From: an uncultured Clostridium sp.
GTDB taxonomy: Bacteria > Bacillota > Clostridia > TANB77 > CAG-508
DNA length: 41,959 nucleotides
Direction: 5' to 3'
NCBI GenBank assembly: GCA_900552555.1
Contig: URZW01000012.1
Coordinates: forward strand, 1-41,959
Position numbers and translations under genes: made by a program
Part shown: in pieces, positions 32,060-39,909 of the stretch
How positions within the stretch are numbered: position 1 is the first letter of the stretch
How the letters are laid out: each line of letters opens with the position of its first letter
Notes under the pieces: generated by a model
Database searches by the model: none
What the model saw: only the letters and a program-made list of their open reading frames with translations
What the model was told of the DNA's origin: nothing

Positions 32060-32316
32060 TACTTTTCCTCTTTTAAAAAGTCATCTAACTTTTTATCAAA
32101 TAAAATACTAAATTTAATTAACAATTTTAATGAACATGTTTTTACTTCATCATTTAATGATTCAATTCTTCTTAAATAATCGTGGGACATATCCAATATT
32201 TCTGCTACTTCCATTAATGACATTCCACTTTCTTTTCTATACTTTTTTATATTTTTGTATATAATAGGCATATAATCTTTTGACAATAATGCCTTTAACT
32301 TTTCGTTATTCTCCAT
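32059..32316 (-). CDS. XRE-family small regulator (A)
   Basis: This 85-residue protein has one helix-turn-helix domain (about residues 20-75): IKKYRKESGMSLMEVAEILD, MSHDYLRRIESL and a conserved terminal helix. It is DNA-binding with no effector domain. AGAGGTG precedes the ATG. It does not overlap XRE B (32499-32756), which is 182 bases upstream and separately expressed. It resembles a stand-alone repressor; the intergenic region contains a plus-strand promoter and a GGCGA motif that may be its operator. Confidence 0.82.
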   Translation of the reverse strand: MENNEKLKALLSKDYMPIIYKNIKKYRKESGMSLMEVAEILDMSHDYLRRIESLNDEVKTCSLKLLIKFSILFDKKLDDFLKEEK

Positions 32317-32376
32317 TTAAAACACCTCTTAACAAACTTATTTTTCCATAAATTAGATAAAAAATATGTAACTTAT

Positions 32377-32406
32377 TTGTCCCATTTAGTGTTTTTATGG
32401 TATAAT
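32377..32406 (+). promoter_or_regulatory. strong plus-strand promoter facing antisense of XRE gene B
   Basis: TTGTCC (32377-32382), 18 bases, TATAAT (32401-32406), with extended -10 TGG directly before. It is oriented rightward although the next gene on either side is leftward. A transcript would begin near 32413 and run through TGGCGATTTTTGACAAG into the antisense of 32499-32756. A small or antisense RNA is possible. Confidence 0.45.
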
Positions 32407-32498
32407 ACTGAATAGTAATAAAAAAGTGGCGATTTTTGACAAGTTTTGTCGATTGTATTGATTATTTGTAAAAAAGTATTACTATATACTTATAGCAA

Positions 32499-32756
32499 TT
32501 ACTTTTTTCGATGAATATCGACTCTTGGCTCTAGTTTATTTGCTTTTGGATTGGCAGTAAAAAGCAAATAAGGCTCTACATCAAGTGCTTTTGCTATGTT
32601 CTCAATAGTAGGAATTGATGGACTGTATTTTCCTTGTTCAATATCTGATATATAATGTGTACTTAAACCAGACAACTCTCCTAACTTTTCTTGTGAGTAG
32701 TCTTGCATAAATCTATAATACTTTACATTTTTGCGAAAAATATCTATTAACTTCAT
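32499..32756 (-). CDS. XRE-family small regulator (B)
   Basis: This 85-residue protein has a typical XRE domain in residues 7-62: YYRFMQDYSQEKLGELSGLS, THYISDIEQGKYSPSIPTIE and NIAKALDVEP. Strong match to SinR/phage-repressor-type HTH. GGTGAT precedes the ATG at 32756. It is transcribed away from the TM pseudo-receiver gene; the shared region has a seven-base palindrome (ATACCAT, ATGGTAT; 32778-32802) next to the plus-strand promoter of that gene, which this regulator could bind. Confidence 0.87.
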   Translation of the reverse strand: MKLIDIFRKNVKYYRFMQDYSQEKLGELSGLSTHYISDIEQGKYSPSIPTIENIAKALDVEPYLLFTANPKANKLEPRVDIHRKK

Positions 32757-32777
32757 TATATATCACCACACTTTCTA

Positions 32778-32805
32778 ATACCATTCTTTTTTAGTATGGT
32801 ATAAT
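32778..32805. promoter_or_regulatory. palindrome and extended -10 promoter between XRE B and TM pseudo-receiver
   Basis: ATACCAT (32778-32784) and ATGGTAT (32796-32802) form a perfect inverted repeat. The right arm is part of TGGTATAAT (32797-32805), an extended -10 reading rightward to the gene at 32918. A very similar TATGGTATAAT occurs at 32396-32406. Confidence 0.5.
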
Positions 32806-32917
32806 TTTGTAGCAATATTCACAATGAAGTATATAGCCCAAATATTTTTCTATTATAATAAAATACTTAAAAATCCCAGTATTTTTATTAAAATTTATAG
32901 AAAGGAATTTATGAAAA

Positions 32918-33547
32918 ATGTTGTATCTTTTTATTAGTCTTAGTATTGTATTTTTTGTGCTTATCATCATATTATTTTATAAAATAAATACCTATAATAA
33001 TAAATTGACTAAACTAAATAACGCTATTTCACAAAAGGAAAGTAAAATTTCTTTTCTTAATAATGAAATTACAAGGCTAAAAAATTCAGTACAAATATTA
33101 GAAGAAAAAGAATTTGAATCTTTAAAACTAAATCCTTTTAAATTCTCTGAAATTCCAGAAGAATATAATGGAAAATTTGAAGGTAAAAAAGCTTTAATTG
33201 GTAATTATGATAGTTTTTCTTCAAAATTAACTCGCACAATGTTAATGAATTTGGGAATCTCAGCAGATATTGTTACTACAGGTATTGATGTCTATGATAG
33301 AATAAAAAATGGTTGTAAATATGATATTATTTTTACAAACAATATTTATCAAAAAGGTTATGGTGGTCCAGAATTATTGCATAAATTAAGAAATCTTAAT
33401 AATTTTAATACTCCAATAGTTATACATACAATTACTAAAAATGCTAGAAAACATTTTGTTGATGATTTGGGTTTTGATGATTATTTAGAAAAACCTATAA
33501 AATATTCTGAACTTGAAAAAGTTTTAGATAAGTTTTTAAAAAATTAG
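32918..33547 (+). CDS. membrane-anchored coiled-coil protein with pseudo-receiver
   Basis: This is a 209-residue protein. Residues 1-21 are a membrane segment, 28-64 a coiled coil, and 88-209 a receiver-like domain as in hybrid kinases (KKALIGNYDSFSS; GCKYDIIFTNN; TPIVIHTITKNA; GFDDYLEKPI). The acidic pair is lost (IGNY) and the phospho-Asp is Asn 141, while Thr 171 and Lys 192 remain, so it cannot be phosphorylated in the normal way. No kinase domain is present. The SD (AAGGA) is shared with an earlier out-of-frame ATG at 32910 that opens an eight-codon frame, possibly lowering translation. It is the second of only two plus-strand genes. Confidence 0.75.
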   Translation: MLYLFISLSIVFFVLIIILFYKINTYNNKLTKLNNAISQKESKISFLNNEITRLKNSVQILEEKEFESLKLNPFKFSEIPEEYNGKFEGKKALIGNYDSFSSKLTRTMLMNLGISADIVTTGIDVYDRIKNGCKYDIIFTNNIYQKGYGGPELLHKLRNLNNFNTPIVIHTITKNARKHFVDDLGFDDYLEKPIKYSELEKVLDKFLKN

Positions 33548-33561
33548 TTCTTGTAAAAAAA

Positions 33562-33594
33562 ACTTGCTCTGTTTCAAGCAGAGCAGGTCTTTTT
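33562..33594 (+). terminator. terminator of TM pseudo-receiver gene
   Basis: ACTTGCTCTG (33562-33571) pairs with CAGAGCAGGT (33579-33588) around a seven-base loop, followed by CTTTTTATG on the plus strand. One G-T pair interrupts the stem. Confidence 0.85.
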
Positions 33595-33618
33595 ATGATT
33601 TTAATAACTTCTTTTTGA

Positions 33619-33876
33619 TTATAAAAATTTTTCTTGATAGCATTGTTTTATTATTTCATTCTTTTCTTCCTCAGTTAATTCTCTCTTAAATTCTTTTATT
33701 TTTAAATTTATTTTATCAACAACATTTTCCATTGTTTTATCTAATTTAGGAGTTGAATATATTTGTTGATCTAACACAATCCTCTTCTCTATCTTTTCTT
33801 CCCTATTCATAAAATAATAAACTGCTAAACTAATTCCTAATACTATACCTAATGCAAAATATGTGTATTGATTCAT
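33619..33876 (-). CDS. 85-aa single-pass membrane protein
   Basis: An N-terminal membrane helix (about residues 5-23, with LGIVLGISLAVYYF) is followed by a charged helical cytoplasmic-type tail containing RELTEEEKNEIIKQCYQEKF. No known family. GAGAGGAAAA precedes the ATG. It begins 13 bases after the 88-aa gene and shares its transcript, so both may act together. The length and topology resemble small phage-shock-like or YtxH-like proteins, but motifs are absent. Confidence 0.65.
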   Translation of the reverse strand: MNQYTYFALGIVLGISLAVYYFMNREEKIEKRIVLDQQIYSTPKLDKTMENVVDKINLKIKEFKRELTEEEKNEIIKQCYQEKFL

Positions 33877-33888
33877 TTCATTTTCCTC

Positions 33889-34155
33889 TCATTCTTTAAA
33901 AGCTATCATATATTCATTAATTTCTACTTTTCTTTTGGCATTTTGATATTCAAATTCTGCATTTGTAAAATAAACTTTATATCCTTTGTTTTCAAAATAA
34001 TCTCTACTTATTCTTAATACCTCATCAATTTCTCCTTCTGACAAGTTGTCTTTTACTTTTAGCTCATAATATGAATATCTTATATAATCTTCGTTTTCTT
34101 TTTCTTTGCTTTTAATTAGACTAATAGTAAATCTTTTTAATTCTGTTTCTGTCAT
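33889..34155 (-). CDS. 88-aa protein, intact relative of the pseudogene tail at 2725
   Basis: This 88-residue soluble protein has unknown function, with a start ATG (34153-34155) eight bases after AGGAAG. Sequence features are an N-terminal ELKRFTISLI helix, the KVKDNLSEGEIDEVLRISRD segment and a C-terminal YKVYFTNAEFEYQN strand pair ending NEYMIAFKE. The second half closely resembles the C-terminus of the broken gene at 2725-3093, showing a small recurring family in this genome. It is the first gene of a two-gene unit with the 85-aa membrane protein. Confidence 0.7.
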   Translation of the reverse strand: MTETELKRFTISLIKSKEKENEDYIRYSYYELKVKDNLSEGEIDEVLRISRDYFENKGYKVYFTNAEFEYQNAKRKVEINEYMIAFKE

Positions 34156-34244
34156 TTGTTTCACTTCCTAAAATTTGTTTTCTATTGATTTTACCACACT
34201 TTTTGAAAAATTACATTAGTTTTTAGAAATTTTTATTCTAATAA

Positions 34245-34317
34245 AGAGCCTACATTTTCATATAGACTCTCGAAAATAAAAGGGGATGTGTGCTAATTGT
34301 AGTTAAACAATTAGCAC
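34245..34317 (-). terminator. tandem hairpin terminators after the Bce-glycosyltransferase operon
   Basis: The first hairpin is GTGCTAATTGT (34290-34300) with a perfect 11-base partner at 34307-34317; the downstream sequence has TTTTATTTTC after ten bases. The second is AGAGCCTA (34245-34252) with TAGACTCT (34263-34270), followed by TTTATTAG on the minus strand. Together they would end the long minus-strand operon. Confidence 0.65.
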
Positions 34318-34322
34318 TATAA

Positions 34323-35015
34323 TTATTGCTCCAATATTTTATCTGCCTCACTTTGTGTAAGATAGTTATATTCTATCATTTTATTTATTACCTGTTTCTG
34401 TCTTTGTTTTGCAAGTTTTGGATTCTTGGTTAGAGAATATACTGATGGTGCATTAGGTATTCCTGCAAGCATAATTGCTTCATAATCTGTCATTTTTTTG
34501 GGTTCTTTTCCAAAATATTTTCTACTTGCTTCTTTTACTGTATAACACCCCTCTCCAAAATAGCTTGTATTCAAATATAATTCCAGTATTTCATCTTTAT
34601 TATAGTTCTTTTCTATTTCAAAAGACATAAATACTTCAGCAATTTTTCTTGTTATTTTCTTTTCTTGTGTAAAATAGATATTTTTTGATAATTGTTGTGT
34701 AATAGTACTTCCACCTTCTACAAAGCTCATTGCTTTTATATCATTTATAGTGGCTCTACCAATTGCTATTATATCTATTCCGTTATGTTTATAAAATCTA
34801 TGATCTTCAACCGAAATTACTGCTTTTATATATATTTCTGGTACTTCTTCAATTTTAGTATAGTTTTCTTTTTCTTTAATAGTTTCTACTTTTTCTGTAA
34901 GAGGTATTTTAGAAATTGCATCCTTATACATATCATATCCATTACCTACTACTAATAATCCTATACTTATTAAAAATACTATTGCTACAAATATTATATT
35001 TTTTATTACTTTCAT
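34323..35015 (-). CDS. monofunctional peptidoglycan glycosyltransferase (GT51)
   Basis: This 230-residue enzyme has an N-terminal membrane anchor (about 4-24) and a complete GT51 transglycosylase domain. ISVEDHRFYKHNGID (catalytic Glu 70), GGSTITQQLSKN (101-112), RKIAEVFMSFEIEKNYNKDE and ILELYLN, and YFGEGCYT match the conserved motifs. There is no transpeptidase domain, as in MtgA/SgtB-type enzymes. It polymerises lipid II into glycan chains outside the membrane. The start is the ATG after GAGGTGG. It ends the Bce-type operon, 30 bases after the YxeA-like gene. This places a lipid II-consuming enzyme with a lipid-II-cycle antibiotic defence module. Confidence 0.9.
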   Translation of the reverse strand: MKVIKNIIFVAIVFLISIGLLVVGNGYDMYKDAISKIPLTEKVETIKEKENYTKIEEVPEIYIKAVISVEDHRFYKHNGIDIIAIGRATINDIKAMSFVEGGSTITQQLSKNIYFTQEKKITRKIAEVFMSFEIEKNYNKDEILELYLNTSYFGEGCYTVKEASRKYFGKEPKKMTDYEAIMLAGIPNAPSVYSLTKNPKLAKQRQKQVINKMIEYNYLTQSEADKILEQ

Positions 35016-35044
35016 TTTAACCACCTCTTTTTTTGTGGCATTAC

Positions 35045-35392
35045 TTATTTTGTATAATTTGTTTGAACTTTTTTAGGAAGTTCATCATATTGCACTTCTT
35101 CCCAAGAATGTACTCCTAGAGTTTTTACTTCTAACTTTAGAAAAGCATCTTCTTTTAGTTCTCTACTTGTTTTAAATTTTAATTCTTTTTTCTTTCCTTT
35201 TTCATTATAGCACTCTAAAGTATATTTATATTTCATATCATCTGTACTAGATAGTTTTTCTATTTTAGTATTGTCTATTTGAGTAAAGTAAGCTGATTCA
35301 TAATTTTCAAAAAAGTACAATATTGCTACACAAATTGCTATTGCTACAACTACTGCTATAATCATAGGTATTTTTTCTTTTAAACTTTCCAT
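35045..35392 (-). CDS. YxeA-like small exported protein (DUF1093)
   Basis: This is a 115-residue protein with an N-terminal membrane segment (about 9-28) and an extracytoplasmic domain of beta-strands (YAYFTQIDN-like YESAYFTQID, YKYTLECYNEKGKKKELKF, LKLEVKTLGVHSWEEVQ). This matches the YxeA/DUF1093 family that regularly follows BceAB-type permeases. Its function is unknown; it may bind peptide or modulate the transporter. GGAG precedes ATG with eight bases. It lies between the 163-aa protein and the glycosyltransferase in one operon. Confidence 0.8.
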   Translation of the reverse strand: MESLKEKIPMIIAVVVAIAICVAILYFFENYESAYFTQIDNTKIEKLSSTDDMKYKYTLECYNEKGKKKELKFKTSRELKEDAFLKLEVKTLGVHSWEEVQYDELPKKVQTNYTK

Positions 35393-35403
35393 ATCATTTT
35401 CTC

Positions 35404-35895
35404 CTATTCTGATATAATATCAATATTTCCTTTGAAATTATCTAATTTTATAGTTAAATAATAGCTCACACCTTCAATATAAATATTATCTTCATATTCT
35501 CCTGTATCATCTATTAAAGTTTTTTCATTATCTCCTAGTTTAGCAATTACATTGATGTTACCACTTTGTTTTTCTACTTTTATTTTTAATCTTATATGAT
35601 CTCCATTTTTTCGGTTTAATGCTGTTCCTCCAAATATAGTTTCTTCGGATGTTATATTATCATATTCTGCTTTATATGTTCCAATATATTTGTCTGTTCC
35701 AAAAACTCTTTTTCCTTCTATATCTTTGTCTTTTGATAATCCTGCTACACAAAAACTTTGTAAAAATGTATTATAAGCATTTATAATTTCATCTTTTGGA
35801 AAGTTCCAATCGCTTGTACGAATACTTGACATTATAACTATGATAAATGCTATAATTCCAATTATAATCCATTTAAAGAATCCGAATATAAACAT
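35404..35895 (-). CDS. 163-aa membrane-anchored hypothetical in Bce operon
   Basis: It has one membrane helix (about residues 6-24) and then an external domain of about 135 residues rich in beta-strand pattern (IRLKIKVEKQSGNINVIAKL and a GVSYYLTIKLDNFKGNIDI strand pair). The family is not recognised. GGAGGA precedes the ATG, three bases after the permease stop, so it is translated with it. Position suggests an accessory of the BceAB-like transporter or a partner of YxeA. Confidence 0.75.
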   Translation of the reverse strand: MFIFGFFKWIIIGIIAFIIVIMSSIRTSDWNFPKDEIINAYNTFLQSFCVAGLSKDKDIEGKRVFGTDKYIGTYKAEYDNITSEETIFGGTALNRKNGDHIRLKIKVEKQSGNINVIAKLGDNEKTLIDDTGEYEDNIYIEGVSYYLTIKLDNFKGNIDIISE

Positions 35896-35898
35896 AGG

Positions 35899-37995
35899 CT
35901 ATTCCTCCTCTTTAATGATATTTTTGCTACCCAAGTATGTAGCCAAGAAATATGCACCATAAATTATGCCAATAATAATAACTGTTGCTATAATAGATGG
36001 TAATAAATCTTCTGATTTTGCTAGTCCTGCCATTATTGTCATGGCAAATTGTATTCCAAATATTGAGTGAATAATTGCTAAAATTAATGGTAATCCAAAG
36101 AATATTGCTATTTGACTAAATAATGCTTTATTTATCATTTTTTCATCACAACCAATTTTCCTTAAAACCAAATATCTCTGTTTGTTGTCTGAACTTTCTG
36201 TCAATTGTTTTAGTGCTAAAATAGCTGCACTTGCAATTAAGAATATTATTCCTAAATATATTGCTATAAAGGTTACTATTGATGCCACTCCTACACTTGA
36301 TTGTATAATAACAATTTTTGTAATTCCATCTAAGTCTATTCCTTTGTTATCTAAATTTTGTAAAAGAATAGAATTATTGTTATCAGCAAAAATTTTTTCG
36401 ATTTCTTCTTTTTCTTCATCTGTTTCTACATTGTAATTTGCTACAAAAACTGTTTTTTCTTTCATATCTTCTGTTAATGGGCAATTATCTGGAACTAAAA
36501 TAATACCTGTATTTATATGGCTTGCTGCCATTTCTATATATCCATTTTTACAGTTTGCATATTTAGATTTATATTCTTTTCCTGCTATTGTTAGTTTATG
36601 TCCTCCTTCATTTAATACTTGATTTCTTATTTCTGCCATATTATCATAATCACAAAGAACTATATATTCATCATCTTTTAATTCATATTGCTCTGTTCCA
36701 TATAATTTTGCGATTTTATTATAATCTGATATTTTCACTATTGCTTCTGCTGCACCATAGTCAAGCTTTGGAAATTGTGCTTTTACTTTTCCATAATCTT
36801 CTCCAAAAAAATCTTCCCAAGTTAAATCATTTGAAGTATATATTGGTATTTCTACCACATCTTTTAATACACTCATATCTAATCCATTATTTTTTAAAGT
36901 TTCTTCTATTGATATTTTAGAATCTTCTATCTGCTCTTTTGTATAATTGATTACTTTACCTTGCCTGTTAGTATAGCTTTCTGGTAAATTAGCTGTTTTA
37001 GATAAGTTCAAATCTACTGGTGTCATATCTGCTAATTCTCTTTGCATTGTATTTCTTAATGATAAACTAACTGATAAAATACTGATTGTCATAAATAGCA
37101 TTAGACATATAACACTCATACTAATAATTGTTGTATTAATCTTGTTATTAATTTGTCTTAATACAAACATATTTGTATCTTTTAAATATGTACTTTTCAT
37201 TTTCTGAGCTACTTGTATTACAAATCCTGATAAAGACCAGAATATTGAGATTGTACCTACAATTCCCATTAAAATTGGTGGTAATATTTTATCTGCTGTT
37301 GTAAGAGAATTGACATCTCCTGTTACTTTCCAATAAGCATATCCTAATATCCCTGCTCCAAATAAGAAAACTAATATTGAAATTACAGGTTTTTTTATTT
37401 TTATGGATTCATTCTTCTTAGTTGCATTTAATAAGTTAATTAATTTGTATCTTGATATTGTAAATGTGTTAAAGAACATTACAGCTACATACATTACTGC
37501 AAAGTAGATACAAGTTTTTATACAAGCATCTTTTGAAAATACAAATTGAAACTTGCTCATGTCTGCTTCAAACATTTTAGCAACTAATACCGACATAAAT
37601 TGCGATGCAAATATACCAATTATTAATCCTACAATTAGTGAAATAATTCCTACTAATATTGTTTCCATCAAAATTATTTTAGATATTTGCCTTTTTCCCA
37701 TTCCAAGTGTCATATATATACCAAATTCTTTTTTTCTTCGATTAATCAAGAAATTATTTGCATATACAATTAGTAATCCCAATACTACTGCCACAAATAC
37801 AGATACATAACCAAGCATATTTACCATAAGTTTGATGATGTCCCTTGTTGAACTAGATACTTGTAGCATTGCTTCTTGACTATCTAATGAGTTGAACATA
37901 TAGAATATTGCAACTCCTAACACTAATGTTAAAAAATATATAGCATAATCCTTAAAGCTCTTTTTCATATTTTTAATTGATAACTTAAATAACAT
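35899..37995 (-). CDS. BceB-type FtsX-fold ABC permease
   Basis: This 698-residue permease has ten membrane segments and a large extracellular domain (about 320-560) between segments seven and eight, the diagnostic BceB layout. FtsX domains are at about 60-190 and 590-690. LVYANNFLINRRKKEFGIYM is the conserved cytoplasmic coupling sequence. Such permeases bind lipid II-cycle antibiotic peptides, signal flux to the kinase, and release the bound target. The first codons overlap the ATPase stop by 11 bases. With the ATPase and kinase it forms a sensing complex in the membrane. Confidence 0.9.
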   Translation of the reverse strand: MLFKLSIKNMKKSFKDYAIYFLTLVLGVAIFYMFNSLDSQEAMLQVSSSTRDIIKLMVNMLGYVSVFVAVVLGLLIVYANNFLINRRKKEFGIYMTLGMGKRQISKIILMETILVGIISLIVGLIIGIFASQFMSVLVAKMFEADMSKFQFVFSKDACIKTCIYFAVMYVAVMFFNTFTISRYKLINLLNATKKNESIKIKKPVISILVFLFGAGILGYAYWKVTGDVNSLTTADKILPPILMGIVGTISIFWSLSGFVIQVAQKMKSTYLKDTNMFVLRQINNKINTTIISMSVICLMLFMTISILSVSLSLRNTMQRELADMTPVDLNLSKTANLPESYTNRQGKVINYTKEQIEDSKISIEETLKNNGLDMSVLKDVVEIPIYTSNDLTWEDFFGEDYGKVKAQFPKLDYGAAEAIVKISDYNKIAKLYGTEQYELKDDEYIVLCDYDNMAEIRNQVLNEGGHKLTIAGKEYKSKYANCKNGYIEMAASHINTGIILVPDNCPLTEDMKEKTVFVANYNVETDEEKEEIEKIFADNNNSILLQNLDNKGIDLDGITKIVIIQSSVGVASIVTFIAIYLGIIFLIASAAILALKQLTESSDNKQRYLVLRKIGCDEKMINKALFSQIAIFFGLPLILAIIHSIFGIQFAMTIMAGLAKSEDLLPSIIATVIIIGIIYGAYFLATYLGSKNIIKEEE

Positions 37996-38752
37996 CGTTC
38001 AAATCACCTCCAAGAAGTGTTTGCACCTCAATTATCTTCTCAAAGAATTGTTTTCTTGTATCATTTCCTTTAACTAATTCATTAAAGATTTTTCCGTCTT
38101 TTATAAATATAATTCTATCTGCATAACTTGCTGTAAAAGCATCGTGCGTTACCATTAAAATAGTTGCATTTAATTTTTGATGTAAGTAATCAAATGTCAT
38201 CAATAGTTGTTTTGCTGATTTACTATCTAATGCACCTGTTGGCTCATCTGCCAATACTATTTTAGGATTTGTTATTATTGCTCTTGCAGCTGCACATCTT
38301 TGCTTTTGTCCTCCAGATACTTGATATGGATATTTGTTCATTATTCCTAAAATATCTAATTTTTTTGCTATTTCGTTAACTCTATTGTTAATTTCAGTAG
38401 CATTTACTTTTTGAATTGTTAATGCTAAAGCTATATTTTCATAAATTGTTAATGTATCTAATAAATTAAAGTCTTGGAATATAAAGCCTAGTTCCTCTCT
38501 CCTAAATTTGTTTAATTTATTTCCTTTAAGCTTTGTAATATCTTCTCCGTTTATAATGATATGTCCTGCTGTTACTCTATCAATAGTAGATACACAATTC
38601 AAAAGTGTAGTTTTACCAGAGCCACTTGCTCCCATAATTCCTACAAACTCTCCATTTTTTACATTAAAGCTAATATTGTCTATTGCTTTTGTTAAATTAG
38701 ATTTGTTTCCATAGTATTTCTCTATGTTTTTAACCTCTAATACATTTTCCAT
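37985..38752 (-). CDS. BceA-type ABC ATPase
   Basis: This 255-residue ATPase of the MacB/LolD type has Walker A GASGSGKTTL near residue 40, the EELGFIFQDFNLLDTL Q-loop, signature VSGGQKQRCAAARAI, Walker B IVLADEPTGALDS and switch His in VTHD. AAAGGAG precedes ATG. It is the partner of the adjacent BceB-type permease, together a transporter for bacitracin-like or lantibiotic peptides. A dedicated promoter region with a palindrome matching the one ahead of the regulator gene lies upstream (38787-38854), as expected for induction by its response regulator. Confidence 0.92.
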   Translation of the reverse strand: MENVLEVKNIEKYYGNKSNLTKAIDNISFNVKNGEFVGIMGASGSGKTTLLNCVSTIDRVTAGHIIINGEDITKLKGNKLNKFRREELGFIFQDFNLLDTLTIYENIALALTIQKVNATEINNRVNEIAKKLDILGIMNKYPYQVSGGQKQRCAAARAIITNPKIVLADEPTGALDSKSAKQLLMTFDYLHQKLNATILMVTHDAFTASYADRIIFIKDGKIFNELVKGNDTRKQFFEKIIEVQTLLGGDLNDVI

Positions 38753-38786
38753 CTAAAAAACTCCTTTCAATTCTTTGTATATCTAC

Positions 38787-38854
38787 ATTATAAATTCATT
38801 TTAAAATAGATGCCATCGATTTATCTTACAATAACATTACATTTTTTGTAAGAT
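38787..38854 (-). promoter_or_regulatory. regulated promoter of bceAB-like operon with response-regulator palindrome
   Basis: -10 TATAAT (38787-38792) has a poor -35 at 17-base distance, as expected for an activated promoter. ATCTTACA (38823-38830) and TGTAAGAT (38847-38854) are inverted; ATTACA (38836-38841), five bases and TGTAAGAT reproduce the dyad at 40623-40643. So three half-sites sit 30-60 bases upstream of -10. Probably bound by the BceR-like regulator. Confidence 0.65.
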
Positions 38855-38872
38855 TTCTCATTTATAAAATAA

Positions 38873-38892
38873 AGCCCATAACTAATATGGAC
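38873..38892 (-). terminator. terminator between kinase and ABC genes
   Basis: AGCCCATA (38873-38880) and TATGGACT (38885-38892) form a stem with one G-T pair; on the minus strand TTATTTTAT follows. It ends the regulator-kinase unit and explains the separate promoter of the ABC operon. Confidence 0.6.
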
Positions 38893-39909
38893 TTACAAAT
38901 TCATAAAACTGCTTTTAGGGAATATAATTCTTACTTCTGTTCCTATACCTTTTTCTGAATTTAATTCTATTCCTAAACCTAATTTATCGCATAATTTCTT
39001 ACATAGATATAACCCTATACCAGTAGATTTCTTGTTTATTGTTCTACCATTTTCTCCTGTAAAACCTTTTTCAAAAACTCTTGTTATTTCTCCTTTTTTT
39101 ATTCCAATTCCATTATCTTTTATATATAAAACAACATTTTCTCTTTTTGAAATAGCATATATTTCTATCTTTCTATCTTTAATTTTTGAATACTTAATTG
39201 CATTTTGTATAATTTGATTTATTATAAAAACTGCCCATTTGCTATCTGTATATACTTCTCGTTCTAAATCGTGTAATTCTATACTTGTCTTACTTGAAAG
39301 TAATGCACTTTTATTTTTCAAAATTGCTCCATTTACTATTTCTTGCAAATTTGATTTTGTAACAACATAATCTTTATTTACTGTATTACTTCTAGCATAA
39401 AACAATGCTTGCTCTGTATAATTTTCAATTTCATCTAGTTCTTCATCAATACTTTTAGTTATTTCATTTTTATTATTTTCAATAATTAGTTTGCTAGTAG
39501 CAATAGGAATTTTTATTTCATGAATCCATAATTCTATATATTCCTTATAATCTTCTTGTAATCTCTTATAAGTATTTACATTTTCTAGCATAGATTTTCC
39601 AGTTTCTTGTATAGTGTTTTTTAATATTTTACCTTCAATAAAATCTGGAGTGTTTATTATTTCTGATATTAGATACTTAGTATCTAATTTTTCTAAATTA
39701 TTTTTTAATTCATTATAAAAATTGCTCTTTTTTCTATATTCTAAAACAATATCAATACCTATAATTATTACTGGACATATTGCAATATAAAGCCTCACAA
39801 ATATTTCTATTTGTGGATATGGTAATAATAATATTTCCGAACTTGCTATTATAAATAATACTAAAAAAATCAATAATATTTTCTCTTTTATAAATTCTCC
39901 AAACTTCAT
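38893..39909 (-). CDS. BceS-type intramembrane-sensing histidine kinase
   Basis: This is a 338-residue kinase with two transmembrane helices in the first 57 residues separated by only a few residues, so it has almost no external sensor domain. H-box ELWIHEIKIPIAT (His 130), N-box IINQIIQNAIKYSK, and G boxes IKDNGIGIK and STGIGLYL follow. BceS-like kinases sense through the ABC permease. The ATG overlaps the regulator stop in an ATGA arrangement. It phosphorylates the upstream regulator, and is expected to form a complex with the BceB-like permease. Confidence 0.9.
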   Translation of the reverse strand: MKFGEFIKEKILLIFLVLFIIASSEILLLPYPQIEIFVRLYIAICPVIIIGIDIVLEYRKKSNFYNELKNNLEKLDTKYLISEIINTPDFIEGKILKNTIQETGKSMLENVNTYKRLQEDYKEYIELWIHEIKIPIATSKLIIENNKNEITKSIDEELDEIENYTEQALFYARSNTVNKDYVVTKSNLQEIVNGAILKNKSALLSSKTSIELHDLEREVYTDSKWAVFIINQIIQNAIKYSKIKDRKIEIYAISKRENVVLYIKDNGIGIKKGEITRVFEKGFTGENGRTINKKSTGIGLYLCKKLCDKLGLGIELNSEKGIGTEVRIIFPKSSFMNL

